The notes below the pieces were generated by a model. It ran no database searches and was not told the DNA's origin. It saw only the letters and a program-made list of their open reading frames with translations. Made by a program: the position numbers and the translations under genes. A stretch of DNA of 64,000 nucleotides from Budorcas taxicolor (lineage: Eukaryota; Chordata; Mammalia; Artiodactyla; Bovidae). Of the stretch, positions 11,650 through 22,599 are shown one piece after another; position 1 is the stretch's first letter; each line of letters opens with the position of its first letter. The stretch spans positions 8,778,272 through 8,842,271 of the forward strand of contig NC_068910.1 of the NCBI RefSeq assembly GCF_023091745.1, read 5' to 3'.

Positions 11650-12680
11650 AAAAATGATAACCTGGACAATATCAAAGGCAAGAATTTATATCCACCCAAA
11701 TATACCATTAAGAAAGTGAAAGCAAACCAGAGCTGACAATATCCACAGTATGTAAAAAGAAAGAACCCATACATGGGATATATAAAGAAATTCTACAAAT
11801 GAAAAGCACAAGAAAATAGAACAGCTAACTAGTTGACTCATTGGAGAAGACTTTGATGCTGGGAGGGATTGGGGGCAGGAGGAGAAGGGGATGACCGAGG
11901 ATGAGATGGCTGGATGGCATCACTGACTCGATGGACGCAACTCTGAGTGAAGAGAGTTGGTGATGGACAGGGAGGCCTGGCGTGCTGCGATTCACGGGGT
12001 CGCAAAGAGCCGGACACGACTGAGCGACTGAACTGAACTGAATCCAAAAATTCAATACAAAAAAAAAAAAAGTGCTTACTTTCACTAATCAACTGGGATA
12101 GGTAACTTAAAAACTATTCTGAGATTCAGTAAATACCTGCCAGAGTTACTAAAATGAAAAAGTCAGACAATATCAAGCATTGGGAAGAATGAGCAGCAAC
12201 TGGACCTCCCCTGCACTGCTATAAATTGATACAATCATTTTAAACAACAGCATGTCATTGTCTACAAGAATTTGTATACACCCTTAGACCCAGGCTTTCC
12301 AGTTCTAGACTTGTATCTTAGATAACCTCATGGATCCATGTTCAAGAATGTCAAAGCAATATTATTCACAATAGCAATAACCTCATAACAACCCAAATAT
12401 ACATCAACAGATACAGAGAATAAAATAAATACAGCACTGAAAATGAATTAATTAGAAAAATACACATCAACATGGATGAATTTCAACACAGTGTTAACAG
12501 AGTCCTACATCTGTACACAAACATTAAACACAACAAAAGGCACAAAGTCAGCACAGTGATACTCTGGTGGGAAAAAAAATTAAAAGGGAAGAAACAAGAG
12601 ATTTAGAAAAGTACAATTTTGTAAGCTGGCTGGTAGAGGCATAAATGTTTACCTTTTTATTATCTTTAAACGTTGTACAT
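11650..12680 (+). mobile_element. L1 3' region remnant
   Basis: It has the usual L1 3' landmarks: CAATATTATTCACAATAGC, CCCAAATATACATCAACAG and GGATGAATTTCAACACAG. It is split by a BovB tail at 11828-12042. No intact reading frame remains. Confidence 0.7.
11828..12042 (+). mobile_element. BovB 3' tail
   Basis: Truncated BovB: GTTGACTCATTGGAGAAGAC, GGGAGGGATTGGGGGCAGG, ending in CTGAACTGAACTGAA. It has an internal deletion in the CTCTGAGTGAAC..GAGAGTTGG part. Confidence 0.9.
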
Positions 12681-12849
12681 TTTACATACCAAAAGGTATA
12701 TATAATGTATCACAGCATAAAAGGGGGATGCAGAAGACAGAGATGATGGAGGGAGTAGAAAGACAGGACAGAAGGGGAAAAGGAGAAAGAAAATTCCCCC
12801 AAACAATATCTACCAAGTTATGAGAAACAGCAGCAACTAGAATGCTAGA

Positions 12850-13260
12850 AATGCTAGGATGCAAGAAAGCAATGGGGAGATGGCTTTAAAAGTGAGAAGT
12901 TATTTTGAACCTAGAGTTTTATACTCAACCCATTTATGGAATCAGAACCCGAGCAGGAAATTCACACATGCAATAAATAAAAAAAAAGTTTATTTTCCAG
13001 ACATCCTTCCTAAAAATGAACTTTCGGCACAGAGTTTAGGAAAAATGACAAATGAACGCAGCATCCAAGGAAAGCCACAGTATCCGAATAATAGTACAAT
13101 TAACCTGTGAGACATGAAAAGAAATCCCAGGACAATGGTTATGCCTAGGACATGGAAACAACTCTGTCTAAAATCAATCTTTCCAAAAACAGTATAATTT
13201 TTAAAGGCTAAAAGACTTAGATATATGGTACATATTCTTCTGCCTACAAGGGAAAAAAAG
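12850..13260 (+). mobile_element. Old L1M-type remnant
   Basis: TTTTGAACCTAGAGTTTTAT followed by ACTCAACCC and TTTTCCAGACATCCTTCC resemble a segment of old mammalian L1M elements. It is strongly diverged. Confidence 0.45.
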
Positions 13261-13371
13261 GCCAACTGCAGTGGGGGTTGAGGGGTAATTTATCAGAGGG
13301 AGAACTATACAAGAGAAGTATTGATTCAAATTATTTCAAACTGAACTGTGGCATTATTTTGAGCTAATTAT

Positions 13372-13600
13372 ACGTTTTAAAGAGCTTCCCTGGAGGCTCA
13401 GATGATAAAACGTCTGCCCGAAATGCGGGAGACCAGAGTTCGATCCCTGGGTCAGGAAGATCCCGTGGAGAAGGAAATGGCAACCCATTCCAGTACTCTT
13501 GCCTGGAAAATTCCATGGACTAAGGAGCCTGACAGGCTACAGTCCATGGGGTCGCAAAGAGTCAAACATGACTGAGCAGCTTCACTTTCACACGTTTTAA
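13372..13600 (+). mobile_element. Bov-tA SINE with target-site duplication
   Basis: Complete element with head AGCTTCCCTGGAGGCTCAGA, B box AGTTCGATCCC and a TTCACTTTCAC end. A perfect 9-bp duplication, ACGTTTTAA, occurs at 13372-13380 and 13592-13600. Confidence 0.95.
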
Positions 13601-13707
13601 GGGAAAATTGTATTTAATACTTAGGCTTAAAACATTCTCATAAGATTTACTAACAGAGGACATATTTATGAGGAAAGATACATTTTGCCCTTAAGTACAA
13701 AAGTGAA

Positions 13708-13905
13708 TGGGGGTTTCCCAAGGTGGCTCAGTGGTAAGGAACCCACCTGCCAATGCAGGAGACTCAGGGGATGCCAGTTCAATCCCTGGGTTGGAAAGGG
13801 CAACCCACTCCAGTATTACTGCCTGGAAAATTCCAGACAGAGGAGTTTGGCGAGCTATAGTCCATGAGGTCGCAAAGAGTTGGACAGGACTGAGTGACTG
13901 AGAAT
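13708..13905 (+). mobile_element. Bov-tA SINE
   Basis: Head GGGGTTTCCCAAGGTGGCTC, with the middle GGAAGATCCCCTGGAGAAGG segment shortened. It ends GACTGAGTGACTGAG. Confidence 0.9.
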
Positions 13906-14704
13906 GTACAGAAGCGTATATGTAACGGATCACGGAAAGAAGGGGGTGGGATAACTGTAACAGCAGCTGAAATGAAAGCTGAAAGGCTTCTGCTGACTCT
14001 CTAAGTTTAATCTCAAGTGGGCAGAAGGCAAAGAGAACTTTGCCTCTTCACTGGAATGTGCTTCTCTACTGGTCTGCAAGCCTGCATGTGCTGACCTTTA
14101 AAAAAACGGGATAAGGTTTCTCTGTTTTCCCTTCTGCTGGTGGGCTGACAGACTGACCATGAGCGGACAATGACTTGGTGGCTCTGGGGCTGACGATGTT
14201 CAATATTCTGGTGTATTTCTTGAATAAGCAATGGGACATGTTTGCCATAGATGCATTTTTTAATCCTTCAAAAATAAACAAGGCATAATGAAGTTTTCAA
14301 AAAGTTTAAACCAGTAATGAAATTATAAAAGAAAATAACATGATATAACCATCCTGGGGTAAAAAAACAAAAAAACAAACAACAAATGTCTTAAATATAT
14401 CAAATACCAAAGAGTTTATAAACTAAAACAACAAAGACTTTCAAACTAAATTTCTTCTAAGAAATCTGGAAGTAAATTCTGAATGACCAAAGGTACAAAA
14501 AAAAAACATGCAGTAAGAGAAACATTTCTGTGGTGAATACAGAATCCAAGAATGCACAAACTGAATGGGAGTATGAGATGCTCAATGCTCAACCAATCTG
14601 CTTTCTTCTTCCTGGGCACTCAGAACTAACATCTCCCACCTCCACTGAAGTGACAAGGTAGACTACGTGACTGGGTTCTAGTTAGCAAGATTCCAGCTAA
14701 AGTA
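13906..14704. other. Unclassified AT-rich stretch
   Basis: No recognised gene or repeat. Minus-strand ORFs at 14013-14281 overlap each other in two frames and show no family motif. Confidence 0.4.
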
Positions 14705-16707
14705 ATATTTGTTGTTGTTCAGTTGCTAAGTCCTGTCCGACTCTATGCAATTGCATGCACTGCAACAAGCTAGGTCTCCCTGTCCCTCACTATCTCCCAG
14801 AGTCTGCCCAAGTTAATATCCACTGAATCAGTGATACTATCCAACTATCTCATCCTCTGCAATCATCTTCTCCTTTTGCCTTGGATCTTTCCCAGCATCC
14901 GGGTTTTTTCCAATGACTCTGCTCTATGCATCCGGTGGACAAAGTATCTGGAGCTTCAGCTTCAGCATCAGTCCTTCTAAGGAATATTCACGGTTGATTT
15001 CCTTTAGGACTGACTGGTTTGATCTCTTTGTTGTCCAACAGACTCTTAACAGTCATCTCCAGCACCACAACTTGAAAGCATCCATTCAGTTGGCACTCAA
15101 GTCTTCCTTATGGTCCAACTCTCACATCTTGTACATACAAATGGAAAAACTATAGCTCTGACTATACGCGCCTTTGTAAGCAAAACGATGTCTTTGCTTT
15201 TGAAAATGCTAAGTTTGCCATAGTTTTGTTTTCAAGGAGCAAGTGTCTTTTAATTTCATGGCCGCAGTCACTGTCTGCAGTGATTTTGGAGTCCAAGAAA
15301 ACAAAGTCTGTCACTGTTTTCACTTTTTCCCCTTCTACCTGCCATGAAGTGATGGGATCAGATGCCATGATCTTTGTTTTTTTCAATGTTGAGTTTTAAG
15401 CCAGCTTTTTCACTCTCCTCTTTCACCCTCATCAAGAAGCTCTTTAGTTCCTTGTTGCTTTCTGCCATTAGGGTGGTGTCATCCGCATATCTGAAGTTGT
15501 TGATATTTCTCCCAGCAATCTTGATTTCAGTTTGTGATTCATCCAGCCCAGCATTTCACATTATGTATTCTACATGTAAGTTAAATAAGCAGGGTGACAA
15601 TATACAGCCTTGACATACTTCTTTCCCAATTTTGAAGAGGTGAGTTGTTCCATGTCCACTTCTAACTGTTGCTTCTTGACCTGCATATAGATTTCTCAGG
15701 AGGCAAGTCAGGTGGTCTGGTATTCCCATCTCTTAAAGAATTTTCCACAGTTTGCTGTGATCCACAGTTTGCTGTGATCCATAGTCAAAGGCATTGGCAT
15801 AATCAATAAAGCAGAAGTAGATGTTTTTCTGGTATTCTCTTGTTTTTTTGATGATCCAATGGATGTTGGCAATTTGATCTCTGGTTCCTCTGCCTTTTCT
15901 AAATCCAGCTTGAACATCTGGAAGGTCACAGTTCATGTACTGTTGAAGCTTGGCTTAGAGAATTTTAAGCATTACTTTGCTAGCGTGTGAGATGAGTGCA
16001 ATTGTGCAGTAGTTTGAGCATGACCTTTTCCAGTCCTGTGGCCACTGCTGAGTTTTCCAAATTTGCTGGCATATTGTGTGCAGCACTTTCACATTATCAT
16101 CTTTTAGGATTTGAAACAGCTCAACTGGAATTCCATCACCTCCACTAGCTTTGTTTCGTAGTGAGGCTTTCTAAGGCCCACTTGACTTCACATTCCAGGA
16201 TGTCTGGCTCTGGGTCAGTGACCACACCATCATGGTTATCTGGGTCATGAAGATCTTTTTGTATAGTCCTTCTGTGTATTCTTGCCACCTCTTCTTAACA
16301 TCTTCTGCTTCTGTTAGGTCCATACCATTTGTCTTTTATTGAGCCCCTCTTTGCATGAAATGTTCCCTTGGTATCTCTAATTTTCTTGACGAGATCTCTA
16401 GTCTTTCCCATTCTGTTGTTTTCCTCTATTTTTTTGCATTGATCAGTAAGGAAAACTTTCTTATCTCTCCTTGCTGTTCTTTGGAACTCTGCATTCAAAT
16501 AGGTATATCTTTCCTTTTCTCCTTTGCCTTTAGCTTCTCTTCTTTTCTCAGCTATTTGTAAGGCCTCCTCAGACAACCATTTTGCCTTTTTTGCGTTTCT
16601 TTTTCTTAGGGATGGTCTTGATCATTGCCTCCTGTATAATGCCATGAACTTCCATCCATAGTTCTTCAGGCAGTCTGTCTACCAGATCTAATCCCTTGAA
16701 ACTATTT
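14705..16707 (-). mobile_element. BovB, about 2 kb, inverted
   Basis: The 3' end lies at the left (GTTGTTGTTCAGTTGCTAAG) and the 5' truncation at the right near 16707. Minus-strand reading gives the BovB RT in pieces: the lysine-rich N-terminal part around 16295-16576 (ALQIAEKRREAKGKGEKERY), the FIDYANAFD motif A region near 15770-15810, and the Tyr-Ala-Asp-Asp catalytic region near 15480. Frameshifts and stops break the frame. It abuts the plus-strand BovB at 16711 head to head. Confidence 0.92.
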
Positions 16708-16710
16708 GTT

Positions 16711-17618
16711 GGAGTATGTCAAGGCTGTATATTGTTAGCCTGCTTATTTAACTTATATGCAGAGTACTTCATGGGAAATGCCGGGCTGGATGAAGCACAA
16801 GGTGGAATCAAGATTGCCAGGAGAAATATCAACAACCTCAGATGCACAGATGACACCACCTTTATGGCAGAAAGCAAAGAAGAACTAAAGAACCTCTAGA
16901 TGAAAGTGAAAGAGGAGAGTGAAAAAGCTTGTTTAAAACTCAACATTCAAAAAACAAACATCATGGCCTCTGGTTCCATCACTTCATGGCAAATATGGGG
17001 AAACAATGCAAACACTGACACACTTTATTTGGGGGGCTTCAAAATCACTACAAATGGTGACTATAACCATGAAATTAAAAGCCGCTTGCTCCTTGGAAGA
17101 AAAGCTATGACCAACCTAGACAGCGTATTAAAAAGCAGAGACATTACTCTGCCAACAGAAGTCTGTCTAGTCAAAGCTATGGTTTTCCCAATAGTCATGT
17201 ATGGATGTAAGAGTTGGACCATAAAGAAAGCTGAGGACCAAAGAATTGATGCTTTTTGAACTGAGGTGTTGGAGAAGGCTCTTGATAGTTCCTTGTACTG
17301 CAAGGAGATCCAACAAGTCCATCCTAAAGGAAATCAGTCCTGAATATTCGTTGGAAGGACTGATACTGAAGGTGAAACTCCAATACTTCGGCCACCTGAT
17401 GCAAAGAACTGACTCACTGGAAAAGACCCTGATGCTGGGAAAGACTGAAGGCAGGAAGAGAAGTGGATGACAGAGGATGAGATGGTTGGATGGCATCACC
17501 AACTCAGTGGACATGAGTTTGAGCAAGTTCCAGGAGTTGGTGATGGACAGGGAAGCCTGGCATGCTGCAGTCCATGCGACTGCAAAAAGTTGGACATGAC
17601 TGAGCAACTGAACTGAAC
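16711..17618 (+). mobile_element. BovB 3' half, head to head with the previous copy
   Basis: It starts within RT motif B (GVCQGCILLACLFN), includes the catalytic motif degraded to CTDD, and runs to the CTGAACTGAACTGAA terminus. About 900 bp is complementary to 14705-15622, making a long inverted repeat with a ~1.1 kb spacer. Confidence 0.92.
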
Positions 17619-17647
17619 TGAAAGTACCGAAATGCTAGATATATTAT

Positions 17648-17853
17648 AGTGAAGTGAAATCGCTCAGTTGTGTCCAGCTCTTTTTGACCCCGTGGACTGT
17701 AGCCTACCAGGCTTCTCTGTCCATGGGATTCTCTAGGCAAGAATACTGGAGTGGGTTACCATTTCCTTCTCCAGGGGATCTTCCCTACCCAGGGATCGAA
17801 CCTGGGGTCTCCTGCATTGGAGGCAGACGCTTTAACCTCTGAGCCACCAGGCA
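17648..17853 (-). mobile_element. Bov-tA SINE
   Basis: Inverted and nearly full length: tail GTGAAGTGAAATCGCTCAG on the left, B box as GGGATCGAACC near 17793, and head GAGCCACCAGGCA at the right. Confidence 0.93.
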
Positions 17854-18515
17854 TTAATTAACCTAATACAGGGATTTTATTAATAGATATCAAAAATCTC
17901 AGAGGTATCCATCCCAAATACTATGATTGACACTAGCTCTCACATCTGACCTGTATCTTTAAAAATATTACAGAATTATCTAAAACTCTGTATACCACAA
18001 CAGATAAAAAATTACATAAAACTTTACCTAATTTGTTACTCTTATTATCTCCTTATTTTCTATGAAGTAATTTTAATGTATTATGTGAAAATAGTATTTG
18101 TGGTCTTTTCTATGAAGAGTAACTAACATGGGCACTAGGTCCATGGTCAAATACATAGCTTCAGGTTATGTGTTTATTTCTACAAGAAAACAAAATAATT
18201 GAAGCTTTTAATAGTATCTCAAGTCAAATTTTCTTTAAAAAACCAAAATACCAAAAGTTGATACAATGAGTAAAAACTAGATGTCTTAAGTTTGTAAAAC
18301 TTCACAGGATATTAAGTTTAAATACTGTACTCCTTTAGTTTTATAAAATTATATACATGTTACTGATGTTTTCAAAAGCACTAAATGTAGACCATTTATG
18401 ATTTTCATTATCAAATTTAATTTTAAGCTTCCCAGATTGCTCGTTTCTCATACGAAAATTTTGGGAAATGTCCAACAACTTCGTTAAAGTGAAGATTTAA
18501 TTCCCGATAGACAGT
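17854..18515. other. AT-rich stretch, nothing recognised
   Basis: Very AT-rich. No gene, hairpin or repeat family recognised. Confidence 0.45.
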
Positions 18516-18645
18516 GATGTTGGTTTAGCTGCTAAGTCATGTCTAACTCTTGTGACCACATGGATTGTAGCCCACCAGGCTCCTTTGTCCATGTGCATTA
18601 CCAGGCAAGAATGCTGGAGTGCCTTGCCATTTTCTTCTCCATCAA
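18516..18645 (-). mobile_element. Bov-A SINE fragment
   Basis: Inverted 3' half only: TTTAGCTGCTAAGTCATGTC to CCATTTTCTTCTCC. Confidence 0.85.
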
Positions 18646-18689
18646 GTCAAATTTAAAATAATTCACCACTGGCAGATCATCTGGAATCT

Positions 18690-18770
18690 TTTTACCTCTG
18701 CCATACACTAGATATAAGATCTTGGGCAAATCACCTCACTTTATTTATAAAAAGAATTATCCAGAAGTCC
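18690..18770 (+). mobile_element. MIR fragment
   Basis: The core GATCTTGGGCAAATCACCTC is visible; the rest is too diverged to delimit. Confidence 0.5.
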
Positions 18771-19012
18771 TTTTTAAGCCTACCATGATCTCATTCTATT
18801 CAGGTCAACAAAATGTACTGAATATTTATTAAGTGGAATCACATAAAATTACTGATATTTGTTTTTAACATAGAAAACCTTTATTTTTGTGAGGCTTGAC
18901 CTAATACTAAGTGCTACCCACTGTGTTTAAAATATACTAATTGTTTTATGCATGTACACCAATGTACTTCCTTAGGGAAAAAAAAAAAACCCACTATTAT
19001 GCTGATTTAGGG

Positions 19013-19968
19013 GCTCCTGGACATGGAGCAACAGATTGGTTCCAAATAGGAAAAGGAGTACGTCAAGGCTGAATATTGTCACGCTGCTTATTTAACCTCT
19101 ATACAGAGTACATCATGAGAAACGTTGGACTGGAAGAAACACAAGCTGGAATCAAGATTGCCGGGAGAAATATCAATAACCTCCGATACGCAGATGACAC
19201 CACCCTTCTGGCAGAAAGTGAAGAAGAACCAAAGAGCCTCTTGATGAAAGTGAAAGAGGAGAGTGAAAAAGTTGGCTTAAAGCTCAACATTCAGAAAACG
19301 AAGATCATGGCATCTGGTCCCATCACTTCGCGGGAAATACATGGGGAAACAGTGGAAACAGTGTCAGACTTTATTTTGGGGGGCTCCAAAATCACTGCAG
19401 ATTGTGATTGCAGCCATGAAATTAAAAGACGCTTACTCCTTGGAAGAAAAGTTATGACCAACCTAGATAGTATATTCAAAAGCAGAGACATTACTTTGCC
19501 GACTAAGGCCCGTCTAGTCAAGGCCATGGTTTTTCCAGTGGTCATGTATGGATGTGAGAGTTGGACTGTGAAGAAAGCTGAGTGCTGAAGAATTGATGCT
19601 TTTGAACTGTGGTGTTGGAGAAGACTTTTGAGAGTCCTTTGGACTGCAAGGAGATCCAACCAGTCCATTCTAAAGGAGATCAGTCCTGGGTGTTCACTGG
19701 AAAGAATGTTAAAGCTGAAACTTCAATACTTTGGCCACCTCATGCGAAGAGTTGACTCACTGGAAAAGATTCTGATGCTGGGAGGGATTGGGGGCAGGAG
19801 GAGAAGGGGACGACAGAGGATGAGATGGCTGGATGGCATCACTGACTCGATGGACGTGAGTCTGAGTGAACTCCGGGAGTTGGTGATGAACAGGGAGGCC
19901 TGGCGTGCTGCGATTCATGGGCTCGCAAAGAGTCGGACACGACTGAGCGATTGAACTGAACTGACTGA
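19013..19968 (+). mobile_element. BovB 3' third
   Basis: 5'-truncated copy starting at the GTGTTCCTGGACATGGAGCAACAG-equivalent point upstream of RT motif B and running to the CTGAACTGA terminus. GC-rich 3' sequence (GGGAGGGATTGGGGGCAGGA) is shared with the 988, 11828 and 44640 copies, so these look like one subfamily. The 24.3, 33.2 and 51.5 kb copies have AAAGATTGAAGG there instead. Confidence 0.93.
19076..19588 (+). pseudogene. BovB reverse transcriptase C-terminal fragment
   Basis: A 170-residue open frame covers the RT palm from just after motif B: LFNLYTEYIMRNVGLEETQA, the catalytic motif YADDTTLLAESE (near 19186-19221), the GLKLNIQKTKIM motif, and the connection to the C-terminal domain. 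It lacks motif A, the fingers and the endonuclease, so it cannot act as an enzyme alone. The frame ends at a stop replacing the usual GAGCAC-type codons at 19586-19588; more RT C-terminal sequence follows in another frame (19628-19954). Confidence 0.85.
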
Positions 19969-20252
19969 ACTGACTGCTGTCATTAGAGCTAAAGAGCAAA
20001 GTCTACACATGTGAAAAGAAAAACCTCTTATATATTCTCTTCTGAACTCTTATAGCTTGTGCTATTTACCAAGAAGCTACATAATTTTCGTTAATTAGTA
20101 TACTGCATTAGAATACTAATTCAAATGTCTTGGCCAAAATTGCTTCAGTAACTGTATAAACACAAATCCCACTTGTCTGTTACTCCACTAGTTTAGACTT
20201 TTACTTAAAATTTAGGGTTAAGTTTGCCTGGTGAAGTTCACAGAAGATTAAA

Positions 20253-20280
20253 TTACCTGTAAATAACCATTTACAGGTAA
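20253..20280. repeat. Perfect 12-bp hairpin
   Basis: TTACCTGTAAAT (20253-20264) and its exact reverse complement (20269-20280) are separated by four bases, AACC. Confidence 0.9.
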
Positions 20281-20303
20281 ATCATGAATGCTCATTTACA
20301 CCC

Positions 20304-20313
20304 AATCAAATCA

Positions 20314-20345
<32 letters not shown>

Positions 20346-20631
20346 AAGTCGCTTCAGTCGTGTCTGACTCTGTGCGACCCCATAGACAGCAGCCCATCAG
20401 GCTCCCCCGTCCCTGGGATTCTCCAGGCAAGAACACTGGAGGGGGTTGCCATTTCCTTCTCTAATGCAAGGAAGTCAACTTTCCTTCTCTAATGCATGAA
20501 AGTGAAAAGTGAAAGTGAAGTCAACTTTTCGCGATCCCATGGACTGCAGCCTACCAGGCTCCTCTGTCCATGGGATTTTGCAGCCAAGAGTACTGGAGTG
20601 GGGTGACATCACCTTCTCCAAATCAAATCAA
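20304..20631 (-). mobile_element. BOV-A2 SINE with CTG microsatellite and target-site duplication
   Basis: Inverted dimer. Its 3' tail, at the left, is expanded to about nine CTG units (20316-20344; CAG on the element's own strand). A perfect 11-bp duplication, AATCAAATCAA, occurs at 20304-20314 and 20621-20631. The linker between monomers contains an extra partial copy of TTCCTTCTCTAATGCA. Confidence 0.95.
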
Positions 20632-21316
20632 AGGGGTCTCTAAAAACTTTGGCAATCTATACAAAATAGGAATTTAGACTGGCCATCAGAATAGAAGTAT
20701 GTTTGTTACCAAATTACCTAACAATAAGATACTTTATTCCAAAGACAATGCCCAGAGCCAAATGAACATATTGTTATAAAAATGCTACAGCTGATCTATC
20801 AAGTGAATATTATTATTCTCAGAGTACATGAAAAATTTATATTTCCTTTGTCTTTAATATTTTTCTTAAAGAATCTAAATCTTCCTTCCTGATAAAAAGC
20901 AGTCTGAGGTCAAAAGAGAAGGTAACAATAGTCTTTTCTTATCTCTGTAGACTGAATTCCAGAATTTAGTTTTTCAGATTTCAATTTTGCTGTTAATGAG
21001 GATGTCATTATGCAATTTTAAGCAGCGAACATCAAATACATAATTACTCCAAACTGCCACCATCTGATTAGCTTTAACTAATGAAACAAATCAAACTAAA
21101 GAAATTATACTATGTTCTTCATAACTAAGAAAACACTGTCCACTGTCGGTTTTACCATAGCCCCCAAAAGGCCCATGCACCAATACAGCTATCAATACAG
21201 GTTTTCTCATTAGAATCAATTTATCTGAAGAAAGAGAAACATTAACATGTATCATTACATGTGCACAACTGCCAGATACCGACTGGAGGCAGCAAGGAAA
21301 AGCAGGCAAGAATCCT
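20632..21316. other. Unclassified AT-rich stretch
   Basis: No gene or repeat recognised. Confidence 0.4.
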
Positions 21317-21436
21317 CTGTAGTCTACATGCTAAGTTGCTTCAGTCGTGTCCAACTCGATCCTATGGACTGTAGCCCATCAGGTTCCTCTCTCCATGGGA
21401 TTTTCCAGGCACCACCTGGGAAGCCCCTGTAGTCTA
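21317..21436 (-). mobile_element. Internally deleted Bov-tA with target-site duplication
   Basis: The Bov-A tail (GCTAAGTTGCTTCAGTCGTG) runs to TTTTCCAGGC and then jumps to the extreme tRNA head (ACCACCTGGGAAGCCCC), losing the middle of the element. A 10-bp duplication, CTGTAGTCTA, occurs at 21317-21326 and 21427-21436. Confidence 0.85.
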
Positions 21437-22371
21437 TAAGAAACTACTTTTGGAGAAAACATTAACGATCCCTCTATTCCTAAACTGCTTATACTGATAA
21501 ACCTGTACGGTCATTGTAGAGTTCAAGTGAAATACATGCATAAAAACATAAAGAGTAAAAGGGAATTCTTAAATTATCAAGCTTACTCTCATACTGTACA
21601 ACTAGTGAGATCCAAAGAGGATTCCCTCTGCCCAAAGGCATCCAGCTAATTAATGGGAAAGCGACAATCAGAACCAAGGTCTTACAACTGCCACCCAGCC
21701 TGAAATTCTCTCCCCAGGGAGCATACTCAATGAACCTGTAAGAGATGCCCTAGTTCAGGGGTCATAAAGCAGTTATCCTAGGTCTAACAGGACCCCTTGT
21801 GCAGTGGCCTACAAAGTGTTTTGGAAAAATCTGTGTCAACATCTCAAAAATCAGAAATTTGTGAATGAAGACACAGATCTATAGCTTCTTTCAAAAGTCA
21901 GATCAGACTACTAAACATTCCCACTCAGCAATAATACACAGGAGCTGAGAAGCAACTGCCTTTAGAAGACACCCACTCAAACAGTGTTGCAGCATAAGCT
22001 TCTTCTGTTCACTTTAACTGCCAGGTTGCTCTAAGAGTCTGACTCCTACTCTAGAGTTATTTAAAGCATCATCAATTCTAAACAGCTCCTAATAGTAACA
22101 GAATTTCTGCTGTGTTTTAGCAGCTGGGTGTAAGTAAATTACTTACTACATAGGCAAGATGGAAGAGGGAGAGGAAAAAAACACACATAGCATGAAAATG
22201 GTGGCAGTTTCTTTAGTGCATATAGCCCAAAGTGTCTTACTTTCCTGGAAGTAAAAATTACTAACTCCTCTTTCAAGAGTTTTAGTCAATGACAGGAAAA
22301 GCTGTGTCCTGATACTGCTGCTTTAAGGAAAGAGCAATAATGGTTACTCATATTTCCTAAGGCAGTAATAG
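21437..22371. other. Unclassified stretch
   Basis: No gene or repeat family recognised. ORFs are short. Confidence 0.4.
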
Positions 22372-22493
22372 TTTTAAATTCTATATATTACAGCTACAAA
22401 CCACTAGTTTAATGGCATTTTAATGATACATATTTTAAATTCTATATATTACAGCTACAAACCACTAGTTTAATGGCATTTTAATGATACATA
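22372..22493. repeat. Perfect tandem duplication, 2 x 61 bp
   Basis: The unit at 22372-22432 is repeated without a mismatch at 22433-22493. Both begin TTTTAAATTCTATATATTAC and end AATGATACATA. It is not part of a recognised mobile element. Confidence 0.97.
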
Positions 22494-22599
22494 TTTTAAG
22501 ATTTAGTACTATATTGAAAAAGGAGGTGGCAGAAAAGAGAGTAGAATGGGAGAAAGAGGTCTATAAATAAGAAACAAGCCTAAATTTTCCCTCATAAAT

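Noticed and set aside
14699..17624. AAAGTA at both outer edges of the head-to-head BovB pair as a target-site duplication
   Set aside because: Only six bases match and neighbouring bases differ, so chance is likely; not used as evidence of one insertion.
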